In this document: positions 1 to 11,012 of the stretch, piece by piece
Numbering within the stretch: position 1 is the first letter of the stretch
Layout of the letters: every line of letters starts with the position of its first letter
Origin: Spodoptera frugiperda
Lineage: Eukaryota; Arthropoda; Insecta; Lepidoptera; Noctuidae
Assembly: GCF_023101765.2 (NCBI RefSeq)
Contig: NC_064240.1
Span: 2,046,001 to 2,110,000, forward strand
DNA: 64,000 nt
Direction: 5' to 3'
Notes under the pieces: model-generated
The model's input: the letters and a program-made list of their open reading frames with translations, nothing else
Database searches by the model: none
What the model was told of the DNA's origin: nothing
Program-made: the position numbers and the translations under genes

Positions 1-17
1 TATTTGAAGTTAATGAA

Positions 18-2135
18 TTTTTATTTATTTATTTATTAGCCTCGATTGCCATTTTTTTTCACTATACAGTTATATAGAGACTACGTTTTTATATTTGTTT
101 GGCGTGTCCTGTGACACAAAGGCCCCCTCCAGCTTTTTCCACTCTTCCCTGATGCAAGCCATTCTTTGCCATAACGGACCTGCAACCTTTCTTATATCGT
201 CTGACCATCGTATTCTTTGTCGTCCTTTCTTTCTTTTTGTTTGAAATCTCGGTGTCCATTCTGTTATGTATTTTGTCCATTTGTTTCTGTTTTCTCTCAT
301 AAAGTGGCCGGTCCATCTCCATTTGAGTTTTTTGTTTTATTTACGACATCTTCTATTTTTGTTATGTTTCTAATGTCTACCGCTCTCTTTCTATCTCTTT
401 TTGTGAGGCCCAGGATACTCCTCTCCATTGCTCTCTGGCAAGTTATTAACTTTTGTTGTTGTTGCCGCGTGTTAGCCCAGGTCTGACAGCCGTATGTTAG
501 TACTGGTAATATGCAAGTTTGATACAGTTTTCTTTTTATTGCTGTGCTATATTGTTTACTTTTCATTACTTCTTTAAGAGACCAATATCTTTTCCATGAG
601 TTGGTAATTCGTCTTTCTATTTCAAGGTCCATTTGATTGCCGAATGCGATTAGGTGTCCAAGATATACATAGGAGTCAACGGATTCTATTTCTTCGCCTT
701 CTACTGTAATTTGCCTATGTGATCGGGTTGTCATTATTTTCGTCTTTGCCTTGTTCATGGTGAGGCCTACTTTCTTGCTTTCTTGGGATAGGTCTTGAAG
801 CATGGTTTGGAGTGTTTCTGGGTTATCTGTTAATAGAATAATATCATCCGCAAACCTTAGGTGATTCAGAAAAGTACCATTTATGTTGATTCCTTTATTA
901 TCCCATGTCATCTTTCTGAACAAAAGTGTCATCTTTCTGTGAAAAGTTTTGGCGAGAGTGGGTCTCCCTGTCTTACACCTCTTTGTATTGCAAAACTTTC
1001 TCCTTCTGATTCCAGTTTTATTCTGGCTGTACAATTCGAATAAACATTTTTTATTATCCTAATGTATTTCTTTTCAACTCCTTGATTCTTCAATGCTTCC
1101 CATATATTCTCATGTTCCAGTGAGTCAAATGCTTTGTTATAATCCACAAAAGCCATATACAGTGGGTTATTGTACTCTTGGCATTTTTCGATTAATTGTT
1201 TTATCACATGTATATGGTCTATTGTGGAATACCCAGTTCTAAATCCGCCTTGTTCTCTTGGTTGTTGCTCATCTAGTTTCTTGGCTATGCGACTTAGTAT
1301 TATTTTAGAGAATGTTTTATATATGTTAGACATAAGACTCACTGGTCGGTAGTTATTTATATCAAATCTATCTCCTTTCTTGTGTATGAGTATTATGGTG
1401 CTAGTTGTCCACTGCGTAGGTACAGTTTCCTTAGTTAGGATGAGGTTGAAAAGGTTCGTTAGTCTTTTTATTGTTTCTGGCAATGTTGATTTTATCATTT
1501 CATTTGTAATTTGGTCAGGTCCGGGAGCTTTTTCGTTCTTTTGTGTCCGTATAGCAAATTGTACTTCACTCTCTAAAATTTGAGGAATTTCTTCAGTGCT
1601 ATCGTCTAGGTCTATGTTCTTATTTTGTGTTTCGTTTTTTGTAGAATATAGTTTACGATAGAAGTCTGTTGCGGTTTTTAGAATGGGCTGTCTTCTTGTT
1701 TCGCTTTTGTTATTATTGAGTTTGATTTTTTGGATCCATGTTTTCTGTTCTCTCAGTTCTTTTAGTGCTTTATTTATACCGCCTGTTTTGACTATGTAGT
1801 TTTCAATAGTTTTGAATCTTCTACTGGCCCTGTCCTGTTTTATACCACGACTTATTTCTTTACTTAATTGCGTTATTTTTCGTAATGTTTCTTTGTTCTT
1901 CTTAATTTTGAGTAGATCTTGTCTTTTTTGTATTAGTTCTTTTGTTTTAGGGTTGAGTATACTTTTCTTTTCCTTTAGTGTTGCTCTTTGTTTTGTACCA
2001 TACATACTGATAATTTCTGAGGTGTAGAGTTCTTGTACTTTGTTTAATCGGTTGGATGTCAAGTCTTCTTGTATGCACGGTGGTAACTCTGCGTATCGCG
2101 TTTTAAAGTGGTTTCTTTGCTTTTTTTGATGTTTG
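18..2135 (-). mobile_element. 5'-truncated RTE-type LINE, dead copy
   Basis: Reverse-transcriptase part of a non-LTR retrotransposon, antisense in an aralar intron. Reading the minus strand from 2135 gives a linker, the RT fingers (APGPDQITNEMIK, IILIHKKGD, NYRPVSLMSNIYK), the palm (FVDYNKAFDS), GVRQGDPLSPKLF, the catalytic FADD box (about 845-860), a YLGHLI-type thumb region and the usual basic C-terminal tail. The coding frame breaks twice: near 906-946, where a 20/21-base imperfect duplication shifts frame, and near 297-300. The upstream endonuclease domain is absent. The 3' end (18-40) is an ATTT/AAAT microsatellite, as in RTE elements. The 9-mer gttaatgaa occurs at 9-17 and 2136-2144, so it is a candidate target-site duplication that would fix the ends. 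RT identity is secure; the RTE clade is a judgement from motifs and tail. Confidence 0.88.
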
Positions 2136-2177
2136 GTTAATGAAACCAAATATTAACACCAAAATCTTGTTCCCCAG

Positions 2178-2386
2178 CCGTCGGTGCGTCAGCGGTATAT
2201 CCCATCGACTTAGTAAAGACTCGTATGCAGAACCAACGTACGGGCTCCTTCATCGGTGAGGTGGCGTATAGGAACTCCTGGGACTGCTTCAAGAAGGTCA
2301 TCCGGCATGAAGGCATCTTCGGCTTATACAGAGGATTGGTACCACAACTTATCGGAGTGGCCCCCGAGAAAGCTATTAAATTGACG
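2178..2386 (+). CDS. aralar1: aralar exon: first carrier signature
   Basis: Acceptor ttccccag, donor gtaaat. Starts with two bases finishing a codon from an exon outside the window and ends in phase 0. Encodes the PIDLVKTRMQNQR signature, then GSFIGEVAYRNSWDCF and FGLYRGLVPQLIGVAPEKAI. Confidence 0.95.
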
Positions 2387-5058
2387 GTAAATATTATTGT
2401 GTAATCTTATCAACAGTAGTATTTCTATGCAAAGTGACTCTTTTCTATTTATTATTAGTTAAAAGACTTAGGTGTCTGTATATTGAAGTTATTAAGTGCA
2501 ACTGTCTACAAAAGGGTATCAAGGTCAATACCTACATATGTTTGTGCGCAAAATGTTATTGAGCGTTTAAAAAAAATCGAAACAAAGATTAATTCAGAAT
2601 AAAATAGTTGGAGCATTAATCACCACGGTTGCTCAATGCGGATTGGGAATTTCAAACTTATAAATAGAAATCATAAACCTAGGTTACCCACAATATTTTC
2701 CTTCACCTTTACCCTATTAAAAAGTGTGTTATCAAGTGTTTTGAGTGACGTAATCAAACCCACAATTAATATAGTGTTATGTTTAATGTTGTATCTTAAA
2801 TATTTTGTTAATTTTTCCTCAGGTGAACGACTTCGTTCGTGACAAATTCACAGACAAAAAGGGTAATATTTCCTTATACGCAGAGATCCTCGCCGGTGGT
2901 TGTGTGAGTATACTTTTACCAAAGATTATTATAGCTTTTTTATAAATCAGTTCTTTCTTACTTCCCAGAATAATAACGATTAGAGTATATAACTCGAATC
3001 GTTATTATTTAGGTCTTAATGTTGAATATAAACCTTAAACTTACGGATTTTTTTTTTTATTTTATTCTCACGGTCTTACTTTTAAAGCAGTGGACGTAAT
3101 GCTTAATTAAATCTTATCGGATCATATTCTATAAGTGTTTGTACGTAAATGGAGTTTGTATATCAATTCAATTTCATTCCCACAGGCCGGTGGTTCACAA
3201 GTAGTGTTCACAAATCCTCTAGAAATCGTGAAGATTCGTTTACAAGTAGCTGGTGAGATCGCGGGTGGGTCCAAAGTAAGGGCCTGGTCTGTTGTCAAGG
3301 ACCTCGGCCTGTTTGGCCTCTACAAGGGGGCGAAGGCCTGTCTGCTCAGAGATGTGCCTTTCAGCGCTATATACTTCCCTGCTTACGCTCATGTTAAGGT
3401 TAGTATTGACAAAATAATTTAAATATTATTTACAAAACCGAAGCTGCAGACTACCTAGCGGGATTACCTGGGCTCCAGCTCAAAGAGCAGGAGTCGGAAA
3501 GGGGTAGTAAGAAATTCAGTAAGAGTCTAACAGTCCTCTCGCCCCTTAAATTGTATTGATATGGGCGTTTGTTACCTGATGTAAATTAATTAATAAATAA
3601 ATAAAAACAAATAATTAAAAAAAATATATTATCAGATATTCAATTAATTATCATAAATTGGTGCTAATTATAATCATAAAAGGACCGTAAAAATTGTATC
3701 CAATGATATCTGCAATACAGGCATTGATCTTTAATTTTTGGTAACAGTACAAAAAACTGAGTTTATGTTTTTAATCAATAGATATTATAGGTATAATAAG
3801 TTCATTTAATTTTCAGGCTAAATTCGCGGACGAGAACGGCTACAACCACCCTCTGACGCTGCTAGCAGCCGGTGCTATCGCGGGTATCCCCGCCGCCTCA
3901 CTCGTCACACCTGCCGACGTCATCAAGACTCGTTTGCAGGTAAGTACACGCTATTTATCTTTTCTTTATACGTAGAAGCAGTGTATCTTTATAAATTTTA
4001 TTTAGTTACCGTTTTAAGTGTGAATAAGCCAGCCATGCTTCAGTGCGAATGGGCAGGTTCGACTGGATTGATACCACGGCCTCACAGAAAACTGTCGTGA
4101 AACAACGCTTGTGTTGTATTCCACATCCTAAATCCTCAAATCTAATTCCCAAAAGGCAAATCAAATTCAACGCATTTACAATTCCCCTGGAGAAGCGGGT
4201 GTTCATGGGCGTCATCGGTTACTTACCATCAGATGATACGTCTACTCATCTGGCCGCCCTGTCCCATAAAACTGTGATCTACTTTATTATATTATTAAGA
4301 TTATCTTTAAACTATAAAGCATATTTTGTCCTCCAGGTGGTAGCTCGATCGGGACAAACAACGTACAACGGTGTAATAGACGCGGCGCGCAAGATATACG
4401 CGGAGGAAGGCGCGCGCGCATTCTGGAAGGGAGCCGTCGCCCGAGTGTTCCGCTCCTCGCCGCAGTTCGGTGTCACACTCGTCACTTATGAAATACTACA
4501 GCGCTTGTTCTTCGTCGATTTTGGAGGATCGTGAGTACTACTTCTTATATTGTTTTGTTACTATATTAAGATCAAATATTTGTTGAGTTAAAGATGTAAG
4601 TTTCCTTCAACGTTATTCATGCTCAGAAGTATGTAGATTAAAAAATCTAGATAAATTCTAGTATGAAAACTCAAAACGGGATATTTACCATGTTTTTTCA
4701 TTTCTATGAGTTTCCGGTAAATATCCCGTTTTGAGTTCTAATGCTAGTGTTAATGACCATGTCAGTTTAAAAACTTATATAGATAAATTCGTAGACCATG
4801 AAATCAAAAAAAGAAATTTAGCTTCTAACACGTTCAAAATTGATCCTTATTTGAATACTCTTAACGCATAATTTCCTTTACAGACGCCCAGCCGGTTCAG
4901 AGTTACACGTGGCGACACCTATCGAGGAATCAGTGAAGAAACCACATCACATCGGCGGCTACCAGGTGGCGCTGCCAGTACTAACGGGGCTCGAGACCAA
5001 GTTTGGTATCTCCTTGCCTCGCTGGTCGGCACCTAAACCTGCGCCGGCGCCGCAGTAG
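2178..5058 (+). CDS. aralar1: Mitochondrial aspartate/glutamate carrier (aralar/citrin type), C-terminal half
   Basis: Six coding exons: 2178-2386, 2823-2903, 3186-3398, 3817-3939, 4337-4530 and 4884-5058. They join in phase to 330 codons plus TAG. All three mitochondrial-carrier signatures are present: PIDLVKTRMQ, PLEIVKIRLQ and PADVIKTRLQ, each ending a first half-repeat. Diagnostic aralar/citrin stretches include TVNDFVRDKF, YAEILAGGCAGGSQ and FRSSPQFGVTLVTYE. Family knowledge: a calcium-regulated SLC25A12/13 carrier of the inner mitochondrial membrane that exchanges matrix aspartate for cytosolic glutamate plus H+, feeding the malate-aspartate shuttle. The N-terminal EF-hand domain and first transmembrane segment lie left of the window, so the gene is partial here. 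The tail ends in a proline/alanine-rich APKPAPAPQ. Introns carry a LINE and SINE-like repeats; all exon borders are GT/AG. Confidence 0.95.
2823..2903 (+). CDS. aralar1: aralar exon: 27 codons
   Basis: Phase 0 to 0. Encodes VNDFVRDKFTDKKG through YAEILAGGC, the link into the second carrier repeat. Donor gtgagt. Confidence 0.94.
3186..3398 (+). CDS. aralar1: aralar exon: second carrier repeat
   Basis: 71 codons, phase 0 to 0. Encodes AGGSQVVFTNPLEIVKIRLQ, then VKDLGLFGLYKGAKACLLRD and VPFSAIYFPAYAHVK. Acceptor cccacag, donor gttagt. Confidence 0.95.
3437..3545 (+). repeat. Short dispersed repeat, family A
   Basis: Begins with ctgcagactacctagcggg and contains gggctccagctcaaagagca and agtaagagtctaacagtcct. 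The same ~150-base unit recurs at about 6308-6470, 8583-8735, 18250-18410 (reverse), 28440-28600 and 41215-41370. No tRNA-like head was seen, so its class is undefined. This copy has lost its right end. Confidence 0.75.
3817..3939 (+). CDS. aralar1: aralar exon: third carrier signature
   Basis: 41 codons, phase 0 to 0. Encodes HPLTLLAAGAIAGIPAASLV and the third signature PADVIKTRLQ. The exon is much richer in G+C than its flanks. Acceptor ttttcag, donor gtaagt. Confidence 0.95.
4021..4272 (+). repeat. Dispersed repeat, family D, in an aralar intron
   Basis: Near-complete copy of a ~260-base unit running from agccatgcttc...gaatgggc, through cacggcctcacagaaaactg and gtgaaacaacgcttg, to the tcagatgatacgtctactca end. 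Other copies: 11200-11376, 12049-12197, 23784-24043, 26630-26757 (reverse), and 30698-30842, 50589-50829, 60212-60468 (forward). It creates a spurious open frame joined to the next aralar exon. Confidence 0.78.
4337..4530 (+). CDS. aralar1: aralar exon: end of third repeat
   Basis: Acceptor ctccag, donor gtgagt; ends in phase 2. Encodes VVARSGQTTYNGVIDAARKI, ARAFWKGAVARVFRSSPQFG and LQRLFFVDFGGS. An open frame continues upstream from 4043, but that part is intron and repeat, not exon. Confidence 0.95.
4651..4760. mobile_element. Fold-back MITE, family H, in the last aralar intron
   Basis: Inverted arms, each containing gggatatttacc or its complement ggtaaatatccc with the extension ctcaaaac/gttttgag, surround a ~35-base loop. 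The trailing tgaccatgtcagttt is shared with the second copy at 43288-43432, so the mobile unit extends beyond the palindrome. Confidence 0.7.
4884..5058 (+). CDS. aralar1: aralar last coding exon and stop
   Basis: Acceptor ctttacag. One base completes the split serine codon; the exon then encodes RPAGSELHVATPIEESV, the conserved GGYQVALPVLTGLETKFG block of aralar/citrin C-termini and APKPAPAPQ before TAG at 5056-5058. Confidence 0.94.
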
Positions 5059-5399
5059 TATCATAGTAAGGATCGACGCACGTAGATAAAGATATTTAAT
5101 ATTCTGAAAATTGACACACTGGCGTTGTTTTGGATAAATACTATCAGTAGTTGATTATAATTATGTTTAAAATATGGCTGGATTCAATAATCTGTTTGTC
5201 CGTAGATCAAATTACAAGAGGTAGAATTTTGACACATTTTGTATGGAACTTCATGTCCATTGTCTATCTTTAGGAGCAAAATCTACTGAAAGATGGGTTA
5301 TTAAAACTGGCTAATTGTTGTCTCGCTTCTTTCACAGTGATTCTCATTGTGAAAGCGAGATAGAAACAAAACTATAATAATTTTAATTGTTATTGGTTT

Positions 5400-5560
5400 T
5401 TAACCAACTTCATCTACGTACACTAGCTATACATAACCAGTATATCTTGGTCTCGCTTTGTATGACCTTTCAGTACATTCAACGGTCAATTTATACTGGT
5501 TTTTTATAGCTTGATGTGAAGTTATGTTAGCTACTGATATGTTTATCCAAAAACGCATCG
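5400..5560. repeat. Diverged repeat shared with 34083-34210 (family P)
   Basis: The order ctacacat-like start, accagtatatc, tcgctttgtatgac, a ~20-base variable piece, then tttatactg-like sequence, a tttttta run and cttgatgtgaagtt matches 34083-34210 in the same order. Both look like eroded MITEs. Confidence 0.45.
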
Positions 5561-5567
5561 TGTATAA

Positions 5568-5573
5568 AATAAA
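5568..5573 (+). terminator. Candidate early poly(A) signal for aralar
   Basis: AATAAA hexamer ~510 bases after the aralar stop. A single hexamer in AT-rich DNA is weak evidence. Confidence 0.3.
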
Positions 5574-6307
5574 ATGTATGTAGCATACTATATGGAGTAA
5601 GACATTACAAAGTGAGATTAAGGATTATTAAAAAAAGGTAACATTATACATTTTATATCACACGTTACTCAAGAGATTTCTTACAATCTAAAGTATTTAT
5701 CGACATCGCTTTGTTTACAATACAATAATAATAGTACAATATTGTATTGACATGCCTCTGCCTACCCCTTCTGCGGCTAAAAGGCGTGGTATTATTACAT
5801 AAACAGTATGTATCACCAAGCAGCCAAATGCTGGCAAAAACATCAATATTTTTGTTGCATTAAATTAGTTATTCTAAGCAAAAGTGTGATAGCTATAAGT
5901 TTTTTAACACATAGTGTATAATCTCTTCAGTACAATGCCTGAAATATCTTGTAAACCGCCCTGAAACACGTCACGATTTTTATAATATACCTAGTTTTGT
6001 ATGAATAATCTGCTTACTTGAAAAACTCACAATGAGACTTTTATGCCCACATAAATTATGAAACCACTGCTTTTATTAGTTCTAAGTAGTATGAAAATCC
6101 ATATAAATATGATTAAGTATATTTTTAATTAGTATAATTTTCAATAACCATGAGATATAATTGGTGAGATTTTTGTAATAATTTTAGAGTCAATGAGTAT
6201 GAAAATTGGCGAAATGTGGACTCTAAGTACACCTCTGCCTGTCCTTTTGCGGAATAAAAGCTTTGGTGCTATGTTAAATTTTAAAGTATACAATACTAAA
6301 GTATTCT

Positions 6308-6470
6308 GGAGCTGCGGACTACCTAACGGGATACCGGGGCTCCGGCTCGAAAATCAGGAGAGGGAAGGGGTTGGTTTTTGTCACTAAGAGTCTGATACTC
6401 CTCTTGCCTCGCCTAAGGAAGAGCGCAAGAAGTCATTGGGTGACTTTCCCCCCTCAATAAATATTATGAA
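6308..6470 (+). repeat. Dispersed repeat, family A
   Basis: Full-length copy: gctgcggactacctaacggg to cattgggtgactttcccccc, followed by an A-rich end. Lies in the aralar 3' flank. Confidence 0.75.
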
Positions 6471-7618
6471 ACGATTTGTACTTCTCTAAAAAAGGATTCA
6501 TATTTGCCAAAATGTTCCTAATCGACTAGGTAGTCAGTAAACCTACTTAATTATATTATTTGTATATGTATTTTGAGATTATTAACATAATTTTGTATGT
6601 TGAAAACTAAAGCTCTCTTCGAATAAAACTAACTATAAAAAGTGTGTCCTAAAACTTCGCTAAATTGTTCATATGGATTTTCATACTACATTACTGGAAG
6701 TAAAAACGTTTTGATGTAAATCACGACCTTACTACCTGGTAATAATGTCGGTTTTTCTATATCAAAGTTTTGACTGTCTCTGTAGGCCATTTTAATATAA
6801 AAAATAACAGCGTAGTCTATGCACCTACTAGCATTTTAATGACTTTTAAAAAAGTCGAAATTTTTAGATTTGTTTTTTTTTTGCATTCGATATGTTACAA
6901 GTAGCAATTTTGTAACATTTTAAGCTTTATTAATATTTATTAATCGCTTTTAAGATTATTTTTGTAACTTAGTATTGTTTTTTCCAAATATTTCTGCATT
7001 TTTTTTATGATACACTGCCATTATAAAAACCACATTTAGTTGCTTTAAGATTTTTAAATCTACTTATATTTTTTATAAAAACTCTTTCTCGGATTATATT
7101 GCATTTAGATTATAAATCAAATATTTTTGAACAGATCTTAATTATAATAATCACACAATTTTGTATTTATTTTACTAAAATTATTGATAATTGTAACATA
7201 TCAGAATGCCTTTAGTTTTAAGTAAAATCGAAATCAAAGCGAACTTATTATTGTTATATTTTATTTGTTAAACAAAAATATCAGACGGTTTGAGTGTTAT
7301 ATGAAACAAATTGTGTCTTGAATTCGCGTATATACCAACTTTTTGTTAAAATATTTTAGTCTTATATATGAGACTTCTAACTAATCCATATCTCTTAGAG
7401 CTTTCGAATATCCATTTGCCTTTTTCTTAAAAAGATTAAATAACTATTTATATTATCCCAAATATATAAAAACAACCACTCCAATTATTATATTTTTTTC
7501 AAATATGACAAACTAGATAGAATGTCCCAAGAAATTTGCAAAAATAATGTTCAAATTATTAACCGAAGAACGAATTAAAGAGTGTATAATATTATACAGA
7601 CATTTAGAACTATTTAAT

Positions 7619-7850
7619 AGGCTCCAATCGCATGAGAGGGCGCTTTAAAATTCGGCATTGGTGTGCGTGCGTTGCAAATTAATCTTTAACACTTCAACTT
7701 CAACGCCCAGCGTTGAAAATACAACACTGCTCGATAAAAGCATCGCGTTTTAAAAACGCTTAACGTGTAAACGTATACTAGCAGATGCATTTGTTCCATT
7801 TGAACGCTTTTTTAACGCGCGTCAAAAATATCTCGTGCGAATGGGGCCTT
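7619..7850. mobile_element. MITE with GGCYCCAWTCGCAYGAGA ends
   Basis: Left end ggctccaatcgcatgagag and the reverse complement of the right end, ggccccattcgcacgagata, match at most positions. Further inwards, gcgttttaaaaacgct and acgcgcgt give partial pairing. About 232 bases; no ORF. Confidence 0.65.
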
Positions 7851-8502
7851 TTAATGAACGTTTTATTTTGAAAACGCCATGTTTTGACAAACCTTGGACG
7901 AAATGAGATTTGCGTGAACAAGGCGAGAAGTTAATATAAATATATGATATTTCTAAATGATAACTGTAGCTTGGGCACGTCTTCTATATCTTCACCTATT
8001 TAGCAATAAATAAAATATAATAAAGAGCTGTGTATACGCTTAGTTTGTACGCCGTTTAGTTCCTAAAACTGTATCGAAATGTTCAATTTTAAAATGAAGA
8101 ATAATATTAAACCTTTTAAATTTTGAGCTGGAAGTCTTGAGAATTAGGAAAGAAATCAGTCGCTACATATTTTAAGACAGAAATTTAAATTGATATTCAA
8201 CTTTATACCATTGGTATACGGTTGGAAATCTATTAACAAATTCATTGTCAAGATTTCTAGCACAATCTATATAGAGCTACGGAGTTAAAATTGTGTATTT
8301 ACTTTACTATTTTTAAATCTATCTTATTTTATTTTAAAATTGAACAAAGTAAAGGCGGCCCAATTTCAAATGCACAATTTTGTTATCGAGCGTAAAAATA
8401 AGTTAATGTTGTATGACAACATTGTATAAAGTGAATCATAGTGTAACGACAGATAGAAAGCTGATGTGACTATATTTATTGATATTGTACATTTGTGTTA
8501 AT

Positions 8503-8517
8503 AATAAATCGAATAAA
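8503..8517 (+). terminator. Paired AATAAA signals, likely distal aralar 3' end
   Basis: Two AATAAA hexamers (8503 and 8512) followed within 30 bases by a T-rich tract. These are the best-looking cleavage signals before the convergent YOD1 gene. Confidence 0.45.
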
Positions 8518-8582
8518 ACCCTTACTTGTGCATTTTATTTTTATTTTAAAGCTGTGCTACACACAATAGGACTATTAATGAA

Positions 8583-8735
8583 ATAGCTACCTACCTAGCG
8601 GGTTTACCGGGGCTGTAGCTCGAAAAGCAGGAGAAGGAAAGGGGTGGTTTTTGGTCAGTAAGAGTCTGACACTCCCTTTTGCCTCGACTATGGTGGGAGA
8701 AGTCATTGGATGATTTTCCGGGCCCCCCCTGCTAA
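8583..8735 (+). repeat. Dispersed repeat, family A
   Basis: Copy from ctacctacctagcgggttta to gattttccgggccccccct; contains the family-typical agtaagagtctgacactccc. Confidence 0.75.
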
Positions 8736-8948
8736 AAAAACAAGACTCAAGGACCTCTCGTTTTCAAGCTACTATCTATTAAAGACATCGGGCCACGTCA
8801 AACGAACTAAAAGCTTACATAATTTTGGCCTCCAGGCCAACCTTACATAGGTTCCTTTAAGAACTTCAGTGTTAGTACATTTAATTTAATAAATGGGGCT
8901 TGTATGCTTGTCAAGTCACTTCCCCACCTATCCCTCAGCCAGAAAATT

Positions 8949-9128
8949 TGACTGCACGGTTGGAGCGTTGTGGCTTTGACTGGGTGATTCGTTGCCGCAC
9001 AACGTATAGCGATTTCGATTTCCGCACGGCAAAACTCTTTGGAAGTTGACCACATCTTGTTTCGGGTGTCATTTATATGTGAACTTGTATGTTTGTAGAA
9101 AATCCCAGTATGGGGCAATGTTTTTTTG
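8949..9128 (+). mobile_element. tRNA-headed SINE, family C
   Basis: Starts gactgcacggttggagcg (A-box-like) with a decayed B box, then the family body cgggtgtcatttatatgtga and tagaaaatcccagtatgggg. Sense orientation on plus. Lies between the two convergent genes. Confidence 0.7.
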
Positions 9129-10802
9129 AAATACAAAGAAATTATATCTTCATAAGACCCTAAGTTTGACCTGGGACGTCTATATTTTGACATGTTAGGG
9201 ATATTGAACTTTTTAAGGATACTAGGACAACACAAGACCAATCTCTTATACGGTAAGGATAAATAAAACATAATTCCATTTATCAAATTTTTATTTATGC
9301 CATTTTGAGCCTTATTTTATAATTTACAAATCATGTCTTTCACATTGGCGACTGAACAACGTGAAACATTCATAAAATAAATAGCATTCGCTTTCAACGT
9401 TTTTAAGCCGCCAACGTTCCGTATTACAAAATAACGATCTCTTGCCAATATTATAGAAGGTTGAACATTAGGACAAAAGGAATAAGGGCTAAAATTCGTT
9501 GAATTGTCTTTTCAAACAGACTTTTGACATGTGATTTTGTAGGTACTGATAATGCGAAACGAATTCGAGCATTTTAGAAACGAGGCAACGCAGTGTTGCA
9601 GGTTGCAGTACACTAGTTACACCATGTTACACACACACACAATATCGAATCCTTACACTAACTGCCGAACAGTTCGTTGCGTAACAAACATATAATTTAA
9701 AACATTTCACTCAACATTTTGTATCGAAGCTAATTTTACTAAACAACTGAATGCAGCATTCATGTTTATTGTCTATTTCATTATGCATTGCGAGTTCGTA
9801 TTACATTCCATTTGTACATGAAATTCTTTTAATACCTATTTCATTTCCCCTGTGCGATACTTTTGTTAAAACAATAATTAAAATAAATAGCTACATTTCC
9901 GCAGATTACGAAAAAAGCGAATTCAGTTTTCAACCGAAAATAAGCAATGAGTAAAACCAGTCTAGCGATAGCTAATAATAATAATTGACAAAACATACTG
10001 TCGGGCCGCATAATGAAAAATCTACTTTGGTGAAAATAATATTGAGCATCTAACAAATATACAACATAAAAATAAATAATCATTATTACAAAAAGACACC
10101 GACTACAGCGTCAGACTCGGTCGAGTCCAGGGTTCGTGTAAAAATAATTTTCTTATTACACCCAAGACTACTCACAAATAAGTCCATACAAAATAGATGT
10201 TGCTAGGATATGTGCATCGTCATCTCATAAATAAATCTCGCGTTAACAATTAATAATTGAGATTAAAAACAAACAATATTTATCTCGAATTCAACTATTA
10301 TTATGTTCTCGAGTAGTATGGTCCTCGGGAATCAGGGAAAATTAAAAATCCTAAACAAATTATTTCTAAGTGATTGTGTCCGTTTGACTATTTATTTATA
10401 CTATTTTAATAGGAATATTTCATCTAGCATAAGTGCACTTCTTTATAAGTAAAAATAAGGTTATTGCATTGTAAGGAAGATTAACCAGAATAATACTTGA
10501 ATCTAGTCAAAATAGTAAAAACCGAATGAAACATGGATTCCGGTAGACGCTGGGATAATTGAAAAAGTTGATGAATCAAAAATAAATAACTTAAACCTCT
10601 TGTCTGACGGTATGCGCGACACAATACGAAACACATTGCGTCGCGATAGATCTGCGTTCCAATAGAACAGACAAGTAGATAAACTCAGACAGTATCTTGT
10701 TAAAAGCTATATTTTTAATTTATATATCTTTGAATATTCAACATTATCCAACAAGCGGACACAATCATAATTAGAGAAACGCCTTACCTAATTAATTGTT
10801 TG
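9129..10802. other. Convergent intergenic/3' UTR space
   Basis: AT-rich, with no coding exon recognised. TTTATT (AATAAA on minus) at 10391-10396 and 9290-9295 could end the YOD1 transcript. A short CA run lies at 9630-9642. Confidence 0.4.
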
Positions 10803-11012
10803 CTAGACTTCACCAAAATTCGTGTGCGTAGTTTCTTTGGCGTGTTTTTGTGCCTCGACGTAGCCGGTGATAAGTTTGTCACACACGTTGCACCTCAGGG
10901 TGAATTTGTTCACGTCCGTGAACTGTCTGGACGACTTGGCTTCGTGTGCCAACTGTTCCGCTTCTCTGTATATCTCCATATCTTCAGTCGGGAATATTGT
11001 TTGAATACCGCC
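10803..11012 (-). CDS. YOD1: YOD1 exon 4: zinc finger and stop
   Basis: 69 codons plus TAG. Encodes the helical stretch REAEQLAHEAKSSRQF and a C-x2-C-x12-H-x5-H finger (RCNVC...KHAKETTH), ending TNFGEV as in vertebrate YOD1. Confidence 0.95.
   Translation of the reverse strand, partial: GGIQTIFPTEDMEIYREAEQLAHEAKSSRQFTDVNKFTLRCNVCDKLITGYVEAQKHAKETTHTNFGEV

Larger units (their letters stand above)
5059..8530 (+). other. Long aralar 3' UTR/flank, AT-rich
   Basis: No coding exon is seen. An early AATAAA lies at 5568-5573, and a closely spaced pair at 8503-8508 and 8512-8517 is followed by T-rich sequence. If transcription runs to the pair the UTR is ~3.4 kb; transcript data would be needed to choose. 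The stretch carries SINE tail scraps (5753-5793, 6232-6262), a family A copy and a MITE at 7619-7850. Confidence 0.5.

Noticed and set aside
4043..4336. Open frame running into the aralar exon at 4337
   Set aside because: The upstream part is a family D repeat and intron; the ctccag acceptor at 4331-4336 and family alignment start the exon at 4337.
8843..9286. Minus-strand 147-codon ORF
   Set aside because: Mostly antisense to a family C SINE; no domain.
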